Source: Mesotaenium endlicherianum (Eukaryota > Streptophyta > Zygnematophyceae > Zygnematales > Mesotaeniaceae). Taken from it: a stretch of DNA of 60,303 bases. A program made the position numbers and the translations under genes. The DNA lies in NCBI GenBank assembly GCA_009602735.1, contig WELA01008917.1, positions 386,309 to 446,611 on the forward strand, read 5' to 3'. Below, in pieces: positions 24,629 to 36,783 of the stretch (the first letter of the stretch is position 1; each line of letters starts with the position of its first letter). The notes under the pieces are model-generated. The model was not told the origin of the DNA. It worked only from the letters and a program-made list of their open reading frames with translations, and did not search any database.

Positions 24629-25928
24629 ATGGCAGGTAACCACGAGGTCAAGGCTGACAGGTCCTCCCTCTTCCGCTTCAGCGGCAGATCAGGAACCTGT
24701 GATCTGGACGACACGATCTCAGAGTTCAAGGCTGAGTTCGTGACCGCGAGGCTTAAGTCGCCCGCGCTCACTAAGCGCGACGTGTTCTATACGCTCATGC
24801 GCTATCTCCTCTACGAGGCCCGTGACACATTCTGTGAGAAGGGTGACGAGATCTACGCACGCACAGAACCTGTGGGGGAACCCCCAGTGGAGACCCTCCT
24901 CGCTGATCCGGTCAAAGCCTTTTGGGACGTCCTCAGGAAGGAGTTCCAGGCCGCGACCAAAGAGAAGGTGTACGAGCTGCACCACTTCTTCCGCCGCAAG
25001 AACGAGACGATCCGCATGATGTACCGCCGCTTGACGCACCTTTGCCAAGACGTTGGCATCGTCACTAAGGGGGAGGCAGCGGAGATCTTCTTGCGCGCTG
25101 TAGAGCCACGTTTGAGGGAGCGAGCCATGGCTCCTCTCATCTACCACATCGGCTCAGAGTACTCGCTGGAGGACGCTCACCTCTCAGTCGAGAAGCAGAG
25201 CTTGGCCGTCGCACGGAGCAACATTAGCGACCGTGTAGGCCTCGCATCCACGGGCGTACGCCAGGAGGTCTTTGGTGCTGCCATCCACGACAATGCGCCC
25301 AGCTCCGGCTCGCCAGCCCCAGCAGCAGCAGCAGCCCCAGCCCTCTCAGCTGTCCGAACAGACCCAGCAGCGCGGGGCTCCGCGTGGCCGCATTTCCATG
25401 GCCGCCACGACAAGCGACCCATGTTGGTCTTGCGAGAAGATGGGCCACTCACGCCAGAACTGCACTGTTGTGCAGAATGGCAAGCTCGGTGACTGTACCT
25501 ACTGTGGCAAGGCCGGCCATCTGCAGATCGTATGCCTGCACAAGAAGCGCGACGTCGAGAACGGACGCGCTTGTGACGGCCCTGCGTCCGCAACAGGACT
25601 TCGGGGCATGCGTAACCCTTGCACGGGTGGACGCCCCTCGATGACGGCAGCGACGGCCACGATGGACGCCGCACTGACTCCCAGAGTTGATTACTACAGT
25701 TTTGACGACGTCAGCGACGCCCTCGTAGAGGCCAATGTCGAGATCGCCAGACTCCGTGGTCTCGTCGCCACCGACAATTACGACGCGTGCGGAGCCCTCT
25801 TCACACGCGTCCCGCCGTTCAACGCTCCTGCTCCGACAGCTGGCGTCTGCGCAGCTCCTGCGCACATTCACGACGCCAACACGTGGCAGCCCTGGAGGCT
25901 GGCACCTGGCGCTACAGCAGCGCTGTAG
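24629..25928 (+). pseudogene. gag: Element A gag, copy 3
   Basis: Translation identical to copy 1 (14099-15398). Confidence 0.75.
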
Positions 25929-28014
25929 CCTCGCACGCGCCCGCCACTCAACAAAGCTACGGCGACCAGTGCCGCAGACGTCTGCGCAGACGCTTCTGCC
26001 AGACCTGCGCACTCTGCGCTGATGTCCGTCAGCAGCCGCTGCACTCGTCCGGTCAGGCTGCCAAATGGCAGGCTGCAGGCTCACACGGTCCTGCTACCCT
26101 GCGTCACGGACGCTGCAGCTCCCGACGCGCCCCTTGACGGTCCGGCACACACGCCAGCATAGCCGCAGGCTCCAGCAGCCCCTCTGGCCTGTGCCGCCCT
26201 GCTGACGCCAGCAGTGCTTTCGGCAGTCTGCGCAGCGACAGCTGTCGCGACGGGGCGCGCGCTCGGCAGCTGAGTACCACAATTGCAGCACACACGGCTG
26301 CAGCGCCCCTCGCTCTACGTGTCGCAAGCCCGGGCGCAGACCTATGCACCAGCCGGCAACGTCAAGATGATCGCCCCCTGCTGGCTGCTGCAAGCAGCAG
26401 GGTCCAGCAGGCGCCGACACTTGCCATGTGTCCGGCAGGCCGTGCCGCTCCCGTCGTCAATCACGCGCACACTTGCGCTCTCACGCGTACGCTCACGCCG
26501 CACACGGTGGCGCGAGGCTTGCCGGGCAGCCAGCTACGGGACCGTAGCTCGACAGCCACAGCAGCAGCTGCGCACACGTCCTTCCACGTGGCGCGCGCAC
26601 GCAGCCCGGCACGGCCAGCGCAGATCCGGCGGCCGTAATTGCTATTCCTAGTCAAGGGGGGGCATCCCTGACTACGCTGTGCGGCCAGACCGCCGGGCGG
26701 AGCGCCGATGGCACGATCACGGTCGCGCAAAGCTAGAGCTTAAACCCTGGCTGCACACAAAACCCCCGCGCCGACGCAATTCGTGCTACGGGGGCCTCGG
26801 CATACGCACGCGCCAGGGGGAGGGCGTCACGAGCGGCCCCCGAGGCAGCCGACACGGACCTTGATGTCAGACTGGCCACGCGCTCCCGCAACCCCAGGGG
26901 CAATTGGGAGGCACCACTTGGCAGCCTCCCAGCAACCGCACCTTCGCCAGTCCTAGCGGCCGCGCTAGCAGCCGTCGCACCTGACGCGTGCGCGGCTGGC
27001 GAGACTTTGCCTCACGGCAGCTGCACACCTGCGCATGCCTGCACACGCCCCCACACGTCGCACACCGCACTGCGAGGCTCGCTCAGCAGCCAGCCACGCG
27101 ACCACCTCACGGCAGCCACGTCAGCTGCTGCGTACAGCAGCTGCACACACGTGCCGCCATTTGGCACGCGCACGCAGTCCGGTCCAGCCAGCGCAAATCT
27201 GGCAGCCGCGACTATCATCCCGAGTCAGGGGGCGACATCTTCGGTTGCGCTGTGCGGTCGCATCTCCGTTCAGAACTGTGACGGCGCGCACACGGCTGCG
27301 CACAACCAGGGCTTAAACCCTGGCTGCGCACAAAAACCTCACTCCTACGCGATAAGCGTGGCGAGGGTCCCGGCGAGCGCGCGCCCTACCTGGAGGGCGC
27401 CACATGCCTTGCTTGAGGCAGCCAATACTGACACCGGCCCCGGTGGGGCGATGCGACCTGGCAGGCCCAGCGGCGTCCTCGAAGCGCCACTTGTCAGCCT
27501 GCCAGCAGCCAAAGCGCCTGCGCCCGAAGCGGCGCTGGCATTCGCAGCCGCTCCGACGGAGGCACCAGCGTTCGCCAAGGTGCCAGTTGCAGGAGGACCC
27601 GAGCCAGCGCATCTCACGGCGCCAGTACCAGGTGGGCCAGCGCCACCTGGCGGCCTTCCGGTCGCCAACGCAGCGCCAGCACCGACAGTTGAGCCAGGCG
27701 CGCCAGCGCCGAGCACGCCAGCGCCAGGTGCGTCCTCGCTGGGAGCACCAGCGCTAGGTACGCCAGCGCCAGGTGTGCCAGCCGCTCGTTTATTGGCTGT
27801 ACCAGCGGCTGCGCCTGCTGTTGCAGCCGCGCGCGGCCCCATTCTAGCCTGCTGCGCACGCACAGTGCCACTTGGAGGCCGCACAGCAGACGGCAGCGCA
27901 CGGTGCAAGCACGCTTTGGTGGCAGCCGGACGCCCAGCGGTGGCACAGAAGCGCGCCGGGCCGGATTAGGGGCGTCGCACGGAGGAGGCGCCGCGTCTGC
28001 CCCGCTCATTCCGC

Positions 28015-29106
28015 GTGATGGACACGCCAGCAGCGCCAGCGGCCTTCGCGCCTCACGCGATGTCCTCGCCGATGACCACGGTGCAGCTCAGCGCCGAGGT
28101 CATCTCGCTGGCGCTTCACTGCATGCCCGCAATCTCCTTTGCGGAGCTCGGCGTGTCGATGGAGGCCACACGGCAGGCGACCCAGCTACTGCTCCAGTCG
28201 CGCAGGGCCAGCCAGCGCGCCTCTGACGGCAGGCCAGCGTCAGACGCGGCAGCCGCGGTGCTCTCCGCACCCGCACGACCTGCGCATGAGCGCAAGATGA
28301 TCAGCACGCCTAGCGCTGCGTTTTTGGATAATTCGCAGGGCATCGTGCTGGTCAACGTGCAGGCCCCGTAGCGCATCATGTTTGACATTGACGCCCAGCC
28401 AGTCCTCATCAGCCTGCGCTACTTCCGCCAGCTGGGCCTCTCGTCAGCCGACCTAGAGGATTCGCCAACGCGGATCAACACCGCGGCCGGCACGTCCGAG
28501 ACCGTCACCGGGCGCACACGGCTAGCCCTTTGCTTCACCTTTTGGCCCGGCACTCCGGATGAGACGACTATCCACCGGCATGCGTTGGTCACTCGCTCCG
28601 AGACCTCTGACGTGCTCCTTGGCCAAGACGTTCTCTTTCCTATTGGCGCCGCAGTGGATAACTGGGTGGAGCGGGTCTTCTATCGACCCGACTTGCAGTC
28701 AGGGGGGACCCGCACTGCATCCGTGCCACTTGACATCTTGGATCGTCGCTCAGCTGAGTCCGCCCTCTACGGCCTCATGGCGCTGGACGACGATCGGTCT
28801 GTGGTTCAAACCAATAAGGGGGGAGCCGAGGATGACGAGGTCTCCGTCGGCGCCGACTTACTGGAGACGCAGGAGGAGGATCCTGAGCTGTCTGGTGCCG
28901 AGCTCCTCCTCACAACTCAGGAGCAGGCTGACGCTCGGGCCGCACAAGCCAGAGAGACAGTGCGGATCCACGCCGCGCATAACGCCATGATGCGTCAGAT
29001 GGCGGCAGACGCCGGCGAGGCACACGCCATTGTCACGGCTGCCCTTACTGCTGCAGCGCACGCTCATGACGCAGCAACAGCCGCAACAGCCATACCTAGG
29101 CCTTAG
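28015..29106 (+). pseudogene. Element A retropepsin region, copy 3
   Basis: Translation identical to 33107-34198, with the same TAG positions relative to the frame. Confidence 0.75.
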
Positions 29107-29954
29107 CCTCCTGCGACGAGCGGACCCTCCTCGAGATCACACGTCCGCGTACGGCATGACGTGCCTGTGGGGGTCGCCATCCAGTACCGCATGGCATCCC
29201 AGTCGCCCTCACCCGCACCGTCGCACAGGACAGGCAACTCGTGGCCACGCACTACCACGTCTGAGGATGAGGCCATGAGGCAGGCAACGTTCCTAGGCAG
29301 GTCCAACGACGCGTCATTGAGCAGCAAGGAGGAGGAGTGGCAGGAGTGGTCCCAGGAGGCCGCAGAGGAGCCCGCAGCCCAGCCGTCGGCAGAGCCACCG
29401 CCGCCCACGCCTACAGCTTGCGTCCGATGCCAGCCTACAGGGCCTCCCGGCTTCAGTTCTCTCTCACACGAGACTACGGCCAATCCCTTGTTGAGCCCAT
29501 CCAAGCGCCGGCGGGCCTAGTCGTCCGATACAGCACGACTGTTTGACCAGCAACGAGTGCCGTGACGTCACGCACTTGTTCGCTGGCAACAGCCTGGGCA
29601 CAGGCTGGCCAGGTCGCGCCTCCGCCAGCAACGCCTCCACGGTTCCTTTCTCCGCCATCGACCCGCAAGCCGGACGTGCGCAGCAGACAATGGCCAGGAC
29701 CAGCATCCTCGGTCCTCGGCGTACAGGTCCTTCCCCCAACGCCGGGCCAGCTCTACGCTTCGCACGCCGCACTCTGCCGCTAGACCGGCGCGCACACAAG
29801 ACCACTCCGATCCGCGAGCATACCAGGGCTGCCCGCGAGGTCACGCCTCTGCGCGACACTCCCAGGGACGCACGGGAGGTCACTCCTCTTCGCGAGGAGA
29901 GAGAGGTCACTCCTTTGCGCGAGACGCGCCCGCGCTCAGTCACACCGCCGTATN

Positions 29955-31020
29955 ACAGAACCTGTGGGGGAACCCCCAGTGGAGACCCTCCTCGCTGATC
30001 CGGTCAAAGCCTTTTGGGACGTCCTCAGGAAGGAGTTCCAGGCCGCGACCAAAGAGAAGGTGTACGAGCTGCACCACTTCTTCCGCCGCAAGAACGAGAC
30101 GATCCGCATGATGTACCGCCGCTTGACGCACCTTTGCCAAGACGTTGGCATCGTCACTAAGGGGGAGGCAGCGGAGATCTTCTTGCGCGCTGTAGAGCCA
30201 CGTTTGAGGGAGCGAGCCATGGCTCCTCTCATCTACCACATCGGCTCAGAGTACTCGCTGGAGGACGCTCACCTCTCAGTCGAGAAGCAGAGCTTGGCCG
30301 TCGCACGGAGCAACATTAGCGACCGTGTAGGCCTCGCATCCACGGGCGTACGCCAGGAGGTCTTTGGTGCTGCCATCCACGACAATGCGCCCAGCTCCGG
30401 CTCGCCAGCCCCAGCAGCAGCAGCAGCCCCAGCCCTCTCAGCTGTCCGAACAGACCCAGCAGCGCGGGGCTCCGCGTGGCCGCATTTCCATGGCCGCCAC
30501 GACAAGCGACCCATGTTGGTCTTGCGAGAAGATGGGCCACTCACGCCAGAACTGCACTGTTGTGCAGAATGGCAAGCTCGGTGACTGTACCTACTGTGGC
30601 AAGGCCGGCCATCTGCAGATCGTATGCCTGCACAAGAAGCGCGACGTCGAGAACGGACGCGCTTGTGACGGCCCTGCGTCCGCAACAGGACTTCGGGGCA
30701 TGCGTAACCCTTGCACGGGTGGACGCCCCTCGATGACGGCAGCGACGGCCACGATGGACGCCGCACTGACTCCCAGAGTTGATTACTACAGTTTTGACGA
30801 CGTCAGCGACGCCCTCGTAGAGGCCAATGTCGAGATCGCCAGACTCCGTGGTCTCGTCGCCACCGACAATTACGACGCGTGCGGAGCCCTCTTCACACGC
30901 GTCCCGCCGTTCAACGCTCCTGCTCCGACAGCTGGCGTCTGCGCAGCTCCTGCGCACATTCACGACGCCAACACGTGGCAGCCCTGGAGGCTGGCACCTG
31001 GCGCTACAGCAGCGCTGTAG
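29955..31020 (+). pseudogene. gag: Element A gag, copy 4 (5' cut at the 'n' join)
   Basis: Resumes in mid-gag, matching 14333 onward at an offset of 15,622. This is the copy that runs on without further joins into protease, methyltransferase, RT and integrase, so it is the best template for the real element. Confidence 0.8.
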
Positions 31021-33106
31021 CCTCGCACGCGCCCGCCACTCAACAAAGCTACGGCGACCAGTGCCGCAGACGTCTGCGCAGACGCTTCTGCCAGACCTGC
31101 GCACTCTGCGCTGATGTCCGTCAGCAGCCGCTGCACTCGTCCGGTCAGGCTGCCAAATGGCAGGCTGCAGGCTCACACGGTCCTGCTACCCTGCGTCACG
31201 GACGCTGCAGCTCCCGACGCGCCCCTTGACGGTCCGGCACACACGCCAGCATAGCCGCAGGCTCCAGCAGCCCCTCTGGCCTGTGCCGCCCTGCTGACGC
31301 CAGCAGTGCTTTCGGCAGTCTGCGCAGCGACAGCTGTCGCGACGGGGCGCGCGCTCGGCAGCTGAGTACCACAATTGCAGCACACACGGCTGCAGCGCCC
31401 CTCGCTCTACGTGTCGCAAGCCCGGGCGCAGACCTATGCACCAGCCGGCAACGTCAAGATGATCGCCCCCTGCTGGCTGCTGCAAGCAGCAGGGTCCAGC
31501 AGGCGCCGACACTTGCCATGTGTCCGGCAGGCCGTGCCGCTCCCGTCGTCAATCACGCGCACACTTGCGCTCTCACGCGTACGCTCACGCCGCACACGGT
31601 GGCGCGAGGCTTGCCGGGCAGCCAGCTACGGGACCGTAGCTCGACAGCCACAGCAGCAGCTGCGCACACGTCCTTCCACGTGGCGCGCGCACGCAGCCCG
31701 GCACGGCCAGCGCAGATCCGGCGGCCGTAATTGCTATTCCTAGTCAAGGGGGGGCATCCCTGACTACGCTGTGCGGCCAGACCGCCGGGCGGAGCGCCGA
31801 TGGCACGATCACGGTCGCGCAAAGCTAGAGCTTAAACCCTGGCTGCACACAAAACCCCCGCGCCGACGCAATTCGTGCTACGGGGGCCTCGGCATACGCA
31901 CGCGCCAGGGGGAGGGCGTCACGAGCGGCCCCCGAGGCAGCCGACACGGACCTTGATGTCAGACTGGCCACGCGCTCCCGCAACCCCAGGGGCAATTGGG
32001 AGGCACCACTTGGCAGCCTCCCAGCAACCGCACCTTCGCCAGTCCTAGCGGCCGCGCTAGCAGCCGTCGCACCTGACGCGTGCGCGGCTGGCGAGACTTT
32101 GCCTCACGGCAGCTGCACACCTGCGCATGCCTGCACACGCCCCCACACGTCGCACACCGCACTGCGAGGCTCGCTCAGCAGCCAGCCACGCGACCACCTC
32201 ACGGCAGCCACGTCAGCTGCTGCGTACAGCAGCTGCACACACGTGCCGCCATTTGGCACGCGCACGCAGTCCGGTCCAGCCAGCGCAAATCTGGCAGCCG
32301 CGACTATCATCCCGAGTCAGGGGGCGACATCTTCGGTTGCGCTGTGCGGTCGCATCTCCGTTCAGAACTGTGACGGCGCGCACACGGCTGCGCACAACCA
32401 GGGCTTAAACCCTGGCTGCGCACAAAAACCTCACTCCTACGCGATAAGCGTGGCGAGGGTCCCGGCGAGCGCGCGCCCTACCTGGAGGGCGCCACATGCC
32501 TTGCTTGAGGCAGCCAATACTGACACCGGCCCCGGTGGGGCGATGCGACCTGGCAGGCCCAGCGGCGTCCTCGAAGCGCCACTTGTCAGCCTGCCAGCAG
32601 CCAAAGCGCCTGCGCCCGAAGCGGCGCTGGCATTCGCAGCCGCTCCGACGGAGGCACCAGCGTTCGCCAAGGTGCCAGTTGCAGGAGGACCCGAGCCAGC
32701 GCATCTCACGGCGCCAGTACCAGGTGGGCCAGCGCCACCTGGCGGCCTTCCGGTCGCCAACGCAGCGCCAGCACCGACAGTTGAGCCAGGCGCGCCAGCG
32801 CCGAGCACGCCAGCGCCAGGTGCGTCCTCGCTGGGAGCACCAGCGCTAGGTACGCCAGCGCCAGGTGTGCCAGCCGCTCGTTTATTGGCTGTACCAGCGG
32901 CTGCGCCTGCTGTTGCAGCCGCGCGCGGCCCCATTCTAGCCTGCTGCGCACGCACAGTGCCACTTGGAGGCCGCACAGCAGACGGCAGCGCACGGTGCAA
33001 GCACGCTTTGGTGGCAGCCGGACGCCCAGCGGTGGCACAGAAGCGCGCCGGGCCGGATTAGGGGCGTCGCACGGAGGAGGCGCCGCGTCTGCCCCGCTCA
33101 TTCCGC
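31021..33106 (+). other. Element A Ala/Pro-rich linker (copy 4)
   Basis: Same sequence as 15399-17484, including the 573-bp-period duplication. Confidence 0.6.
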
Positions 33107-34198
33107 GTGATGGACACGCCAGCAGCGCCAGCGGCCTTCGCGCCTCACGCGATGTCCTCGCCGATGACCACGGTGCAGCTCAGCGCCGAGGTCATCTCGC
33201 TGGCGCTTCACTGCATGCCCGCAATCTCCTTTGCGGAGCTCGGCGTGTCGATGGAGGCCACACGGCAGGCGACCCAGCTACTGCTCCAGTCGCGCAGGGC
33301 CAGCCAGCGCGCCTCTGACGGCAGGCCAGCGTCAGACGCGGCAGCCGCGGTGCTCTCCGCACCCGCACGACCTGCGCATGAGCGCAAGATGATCAGCACG
33401 CCTAGCGCTGCGTTTTTGGATAATTCGCAGGGCATCGTGCTGGTCAACGTGCAGGCCCCGTAGCGCATCATGTTTGACATTGACGCCCAGCCAGTCCTCA
33501 TCAGCCTGCGCTACTTCCGCCAGCTGGGCCTCTCGTCAGCCGACCTAGAGGATTCGCCAACGCGGATCAACACCGCGGCCGGCACGTCCGAGACCGTCAC
33601 CGGGCGCACACGGCTAGCCCTTTGCTTCACCTTTTGGCCCGGCACTCCGGATGAGACGACTATCCACCGGCATGCGTTGGTCACTCGCTCCGAGACCTCT
33701 GACGTGCTCCTTGGCCAAGACGTTCTCTTTCCTATTGGCGCCGCAGTGGATAACTGGGTGGAGCGGGTCTTCTATCGACCCGACTTGCAGTCAGGGGGGA
33801 CCCGCACTGCATCCGTGCCACTTGACATCTTGGATCGTCGCTCAGCTGAGTCCGCCCTCTACGGCCTCATGGCGCTGGACGACGATCGGTCTGTGGTTCA
33901 AACCAATAAGGGGGGAGCCGAGGATGACGAGGTCTCCGTCGGCGCCGACTTACTGGAGACGCAGGAGGAGGATCCTGAGCTGTCTGGTGCCGAGCTCCTC
34001 CTCACAACTCAGGAGCAGGCTGACGCTCGGGCCGCACAAGCCAGAGAGACAGTGCGGATCCACGCCGCGCATAACGCCATGATGCGTCAGATGGCGGCAG
34101 ACGCCGGCGAGGCACACGCCATTGTCACGGCTGCCCTTACTGCTGCAGCGCACGCTCATGACGCAGCAACAGCCGCAACAGCCATACCTAGGCCTTAG
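33107..34198 (+). pseudogene. Element A aspartic protease (retropepsin), degenerate
   Basis: A helical lead-in is followed by a retropepsin-like core. The strand before the active site (GIVLVNVQA) is cut by a TAG at 33461. Next comes RIMFDIDAQPVLISL, where the family expects D-T/S-G, so the catalytic triplet is destroyed. A later DVLLGQDVLFPIGA segment matches the hydrophobic flap/psi strand of these proteases. After the core comes an acidic Glu/Asp region ending at TAG 34196. The active enzyme would cut the polyprotein. Loss of the DTG shows this copy cannot. Confidence 0.8.
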
Positions 34199-35738
34199 CC
34201 TCCTGCGACGAGCGGACCCTCCTCGAGATCACACGTCCGCGTACGGCATGACGTGCCTGTGGGGGTCGCCATCCAGTACCGCATGGCATCCCAGTCGCCC
34301 TCACCCGCACCGTCGCACAGGACAGGCAACTCGTGGCCACGCACTACCACGTCTGAGGATGAGGCCATGAGGCAGGCAACGTTCCTAGGCAGGTCCAACG
34401 ACGCGTCATTGAGCAGCAAGGAGGAGGAGTGGCAGGAGTGGTCCCAGGAGGCCGCAGAGGAGCCCGCAGCCCAGCCGTCGGCAGAGCCACCGCCGCCCAC
34501 GCCTACAGCTTGCGTCCGATGCCAGCCTACAGGGCCTCCCGGCTTCAGTTCTCTCTCACACGAGACTACGGCCAATCCCTTGTTGAGCCCATCCAAGCGC
34601 CGGCGGGCCTAGTCGTCCGATACAGCACGACTGTTTGACCAGCAACGAGTGCCGTGACGTCACGCACTTGTTCGCTGGCAACAGCCTGGGCACAGGCTGG
34701 CCAGGTCGCGCCTCCGCCAGCAACGCCTCCACGGTTCCTTTCTCCGCCATCGACCCGCAAGCCGGACGTGCGCAGCAGACAATGGCCAGGACCAGCATCC
34801 TCGGTCCTCGGCGTACAGGTCCTTCCCCCAACGCCGGGCCAGCTCTACGCTTCGCACGCCGCACTCTGCCGCTAGACCGGCGCGCACACAAGACCACTCC
34901 GATCCGCGAGCATACCAGGGCTGCCCGCGAGGTCACGCCTCTGCGCGACACTCCCAGGGACGCACGGGAGGTCACTCCTCTTCGCGAGGAGAGAGAGGTC
35001 ACTCCTTTGCGCGAGACGCGCCCGCGCTCAGTCACACCGCCGTATGACGGTCCTCGCGATCTCCGCACCCGCGAGCATGACGCACAATCTTCCTCCACCA
35101 CCGCAGCCCACGCATTATACCAGACGCCGCCTGGCTGGCCTGCCGCCGTCCCGCGCAGCCACATAGACGGTGACGGGCCGTCTGGGTCACCGCCTCATAA
35201 GGTGGCCCGCACCGCTGCGCGCCCCCGCGACCGTCATCCTCATACGCACGCCACACGCCTAGGGCTCATGCAGCGCAGCCAGCGAGAGCGCGTCCGACTC
35301 GCATCTCTTTCTCCACTGCGCCCGCGAGTCCAACTTGCCCCACAACAGCTCGTCCGTCCTCGACAGGCGGCACATTGGGATGAGCGCTCCGTCTGCACAG
35401 TGCCCATCCAGGCGGATCTTCGCGAGCGTCAGCGTTCGTACTTTGATCAGCATCCCCAGCTGCCCCAGTGCACCGCCACAGAGCAGCTGGCCCACGCCGC
35501 TTCACACCACGCAGACTATAGGGCAAGGGACCGGTGGCAGCAGCAGTGCGTGCGCAACGCGCAGGTCTTAACCCGCCCAATGCCTGAGGAGGCATTGCAG
35601 GACGCGCGTGCGCGCTGGCGCACTTATCAGGCACATTCTCGCATGGCTCGCCCGCAGCCGCTGCTCGAGCGCATTTCTCGACTTACTCGCCACTACGCAG
35701 AGCTCGCGGTGGCAACCCTCCGCATGGCGCCCCATTAG
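34199..35738 (+). pseudogene. Element A post-protease Ser/Pro and Arg-rich region
   Basis: The protease frame stays open past TAG 34196 to TAG 34610 (Ser/Pro/Glu-rich, ending in SPSKRRRA). A frameshift then leads into 34635-35738, an Arg/Pro/His-rich stretch with repeated EVTPLR units at about 34930-35010, ending in TAG 35736. The same frame continues directly into the methyltransferase, so this is probably its basic N-terminal extension. No known domain is recognised. EVTPLR repeats and basic charge would fit nucleic-acid binding, which is inference. Confidence 0.5.
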
Positions 35739-36783
35739 CACAGTCTGCTGCGCTCCTATCCACCGCCAGCGCAGGCCAGCGATCCCGCCCTGGGCTGTCA
35801 CCCCCTTCCTACGCCTATCTACACCGCACAGCTCGACGAGCGTCCCGGCGGCATTGTCCTTGTCGATCTCTTTGCCGGCATTGCGACAGGGTTGTTGGCC
35901 ACCCTGCAGGCTGGCATCCCCGTACGTCGGTACGTTTACGTGGACCCCGATGGCGAGGCGCAGCAGGTCGCCCGCAGGCAGATGGCCTTATGCCACGAGC
36001 GTTTCCCAGACCTCTTCCCTGAGCATGCCTTCTACCGCGCCCAGACTGACTGGCCCATGGACATCCGCGACATTACAGCCAAGCACATCACGCGCCTTGG
36101 GCCCATCGACCTCATCATTGCTGGCTGGGAGTGCTAGGGCTTCTCCATTGCGGGACGGGGCGGCGCGCTCGGTGACCCGCGTACGGCCTTGTTTTGGCAC
36201 CTGCTCCGCGTCCTCAACATGGTTGAGGACCGCCAGCCGCCGCACACGCTCGCCTGGGTGTTGGAGAACGTGGTTGTCCGCCACGATTCTTGGCGTCAGC
36301 GTCGACTTTTCCCTCTGCAGCAGCTACGTCGGTCGTGAGGCAGTCATCGACGCCGCCCAGATCGGTTCCTTCGCGCATCGTGTGCGCGCTTACTTCACCA
36401 ATTTGGCCATGCCAAGCACGCTTGAGGCATTAGCGGCTGCACATCCACGCCACACGCGCAACGTTGACTCCATTCTCAACGTGGCGCGCCTGGCCCAGCG
36501 CGTGGTTGCCCTTCCGCATCCTTCTCAGGCCTAGTGTGAGGTTCTCCACGACGTCACGCGGGCGCTTCCTACGTTTGTGAGTTGCTACGACAGCGCGGCC
36601 TACGTGGGCGACCAGCGCGGCATGATCATTGACCTCGAGACTGGCATGTTCCAGCGACCCCATGCCGTGGAGATGGAGCGTGCGATGGGCTTCCCTCCGC
36701 ACCTTACACAGGTGGACGGCATCACCGAGGTCAACCGCGTGCGTCTCCTTGGTCAGGCTATCGATGCCAACGTCTTGACGTAG
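35739..36783 (+). pseudogene. C5 cytosine DNA methyltransferase carried by element A
   Basis: Motif I (VDLFAGIATG; DLFAG at 35865-35879, SAM binding) is followed by a VDPD acidic turn of motif II type. Motif IV is GWEC then TAG then GFS, with the catalytic Cys codon at 36132-36134 intact and the stop at 36135 where C5-MTases have Gln. Motif VI ENV lies at 36264-36272. A +1 frameshift near 36300 leads to motif VIII-like HRVRAYFTN, a short variable region broken by TAG 36532, motif IX-like ERAMGFP and motif X-like LLGQAIDANVL before TAG 36781. Both SAM-binding and catalytic halves are present at about normal length for a compact MTase. It sits between protease and RT, so it is part of the pol polyprotein. 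Such enzymes transfer a methyl group from SAM to cytosine C5. The target sequence cannot be read from this sequence. Confidence 0.85.

Larger units (their letters stand above)
24492..29953 (+). repeat. Duplicate segment 5 of element A
   Basis: Matches 13962 onward at an offset of 10,530. It contains gag copy 3 (24629-25928), linker, protease copy 3 (28015-29106), the post-protease stretch (29107-29520) and part of the Arg-rich ORF (29543-29953). It ends at the single n at 29954. Confidence 0.9.

Noticed and set aside
18234..29953. Tandem array of four retrotransposons
   Set aside because: Every repeat starts at a single n, the copies are identical, and one segment (24320-24490) is out of order, so an assembly duplication is more likely.
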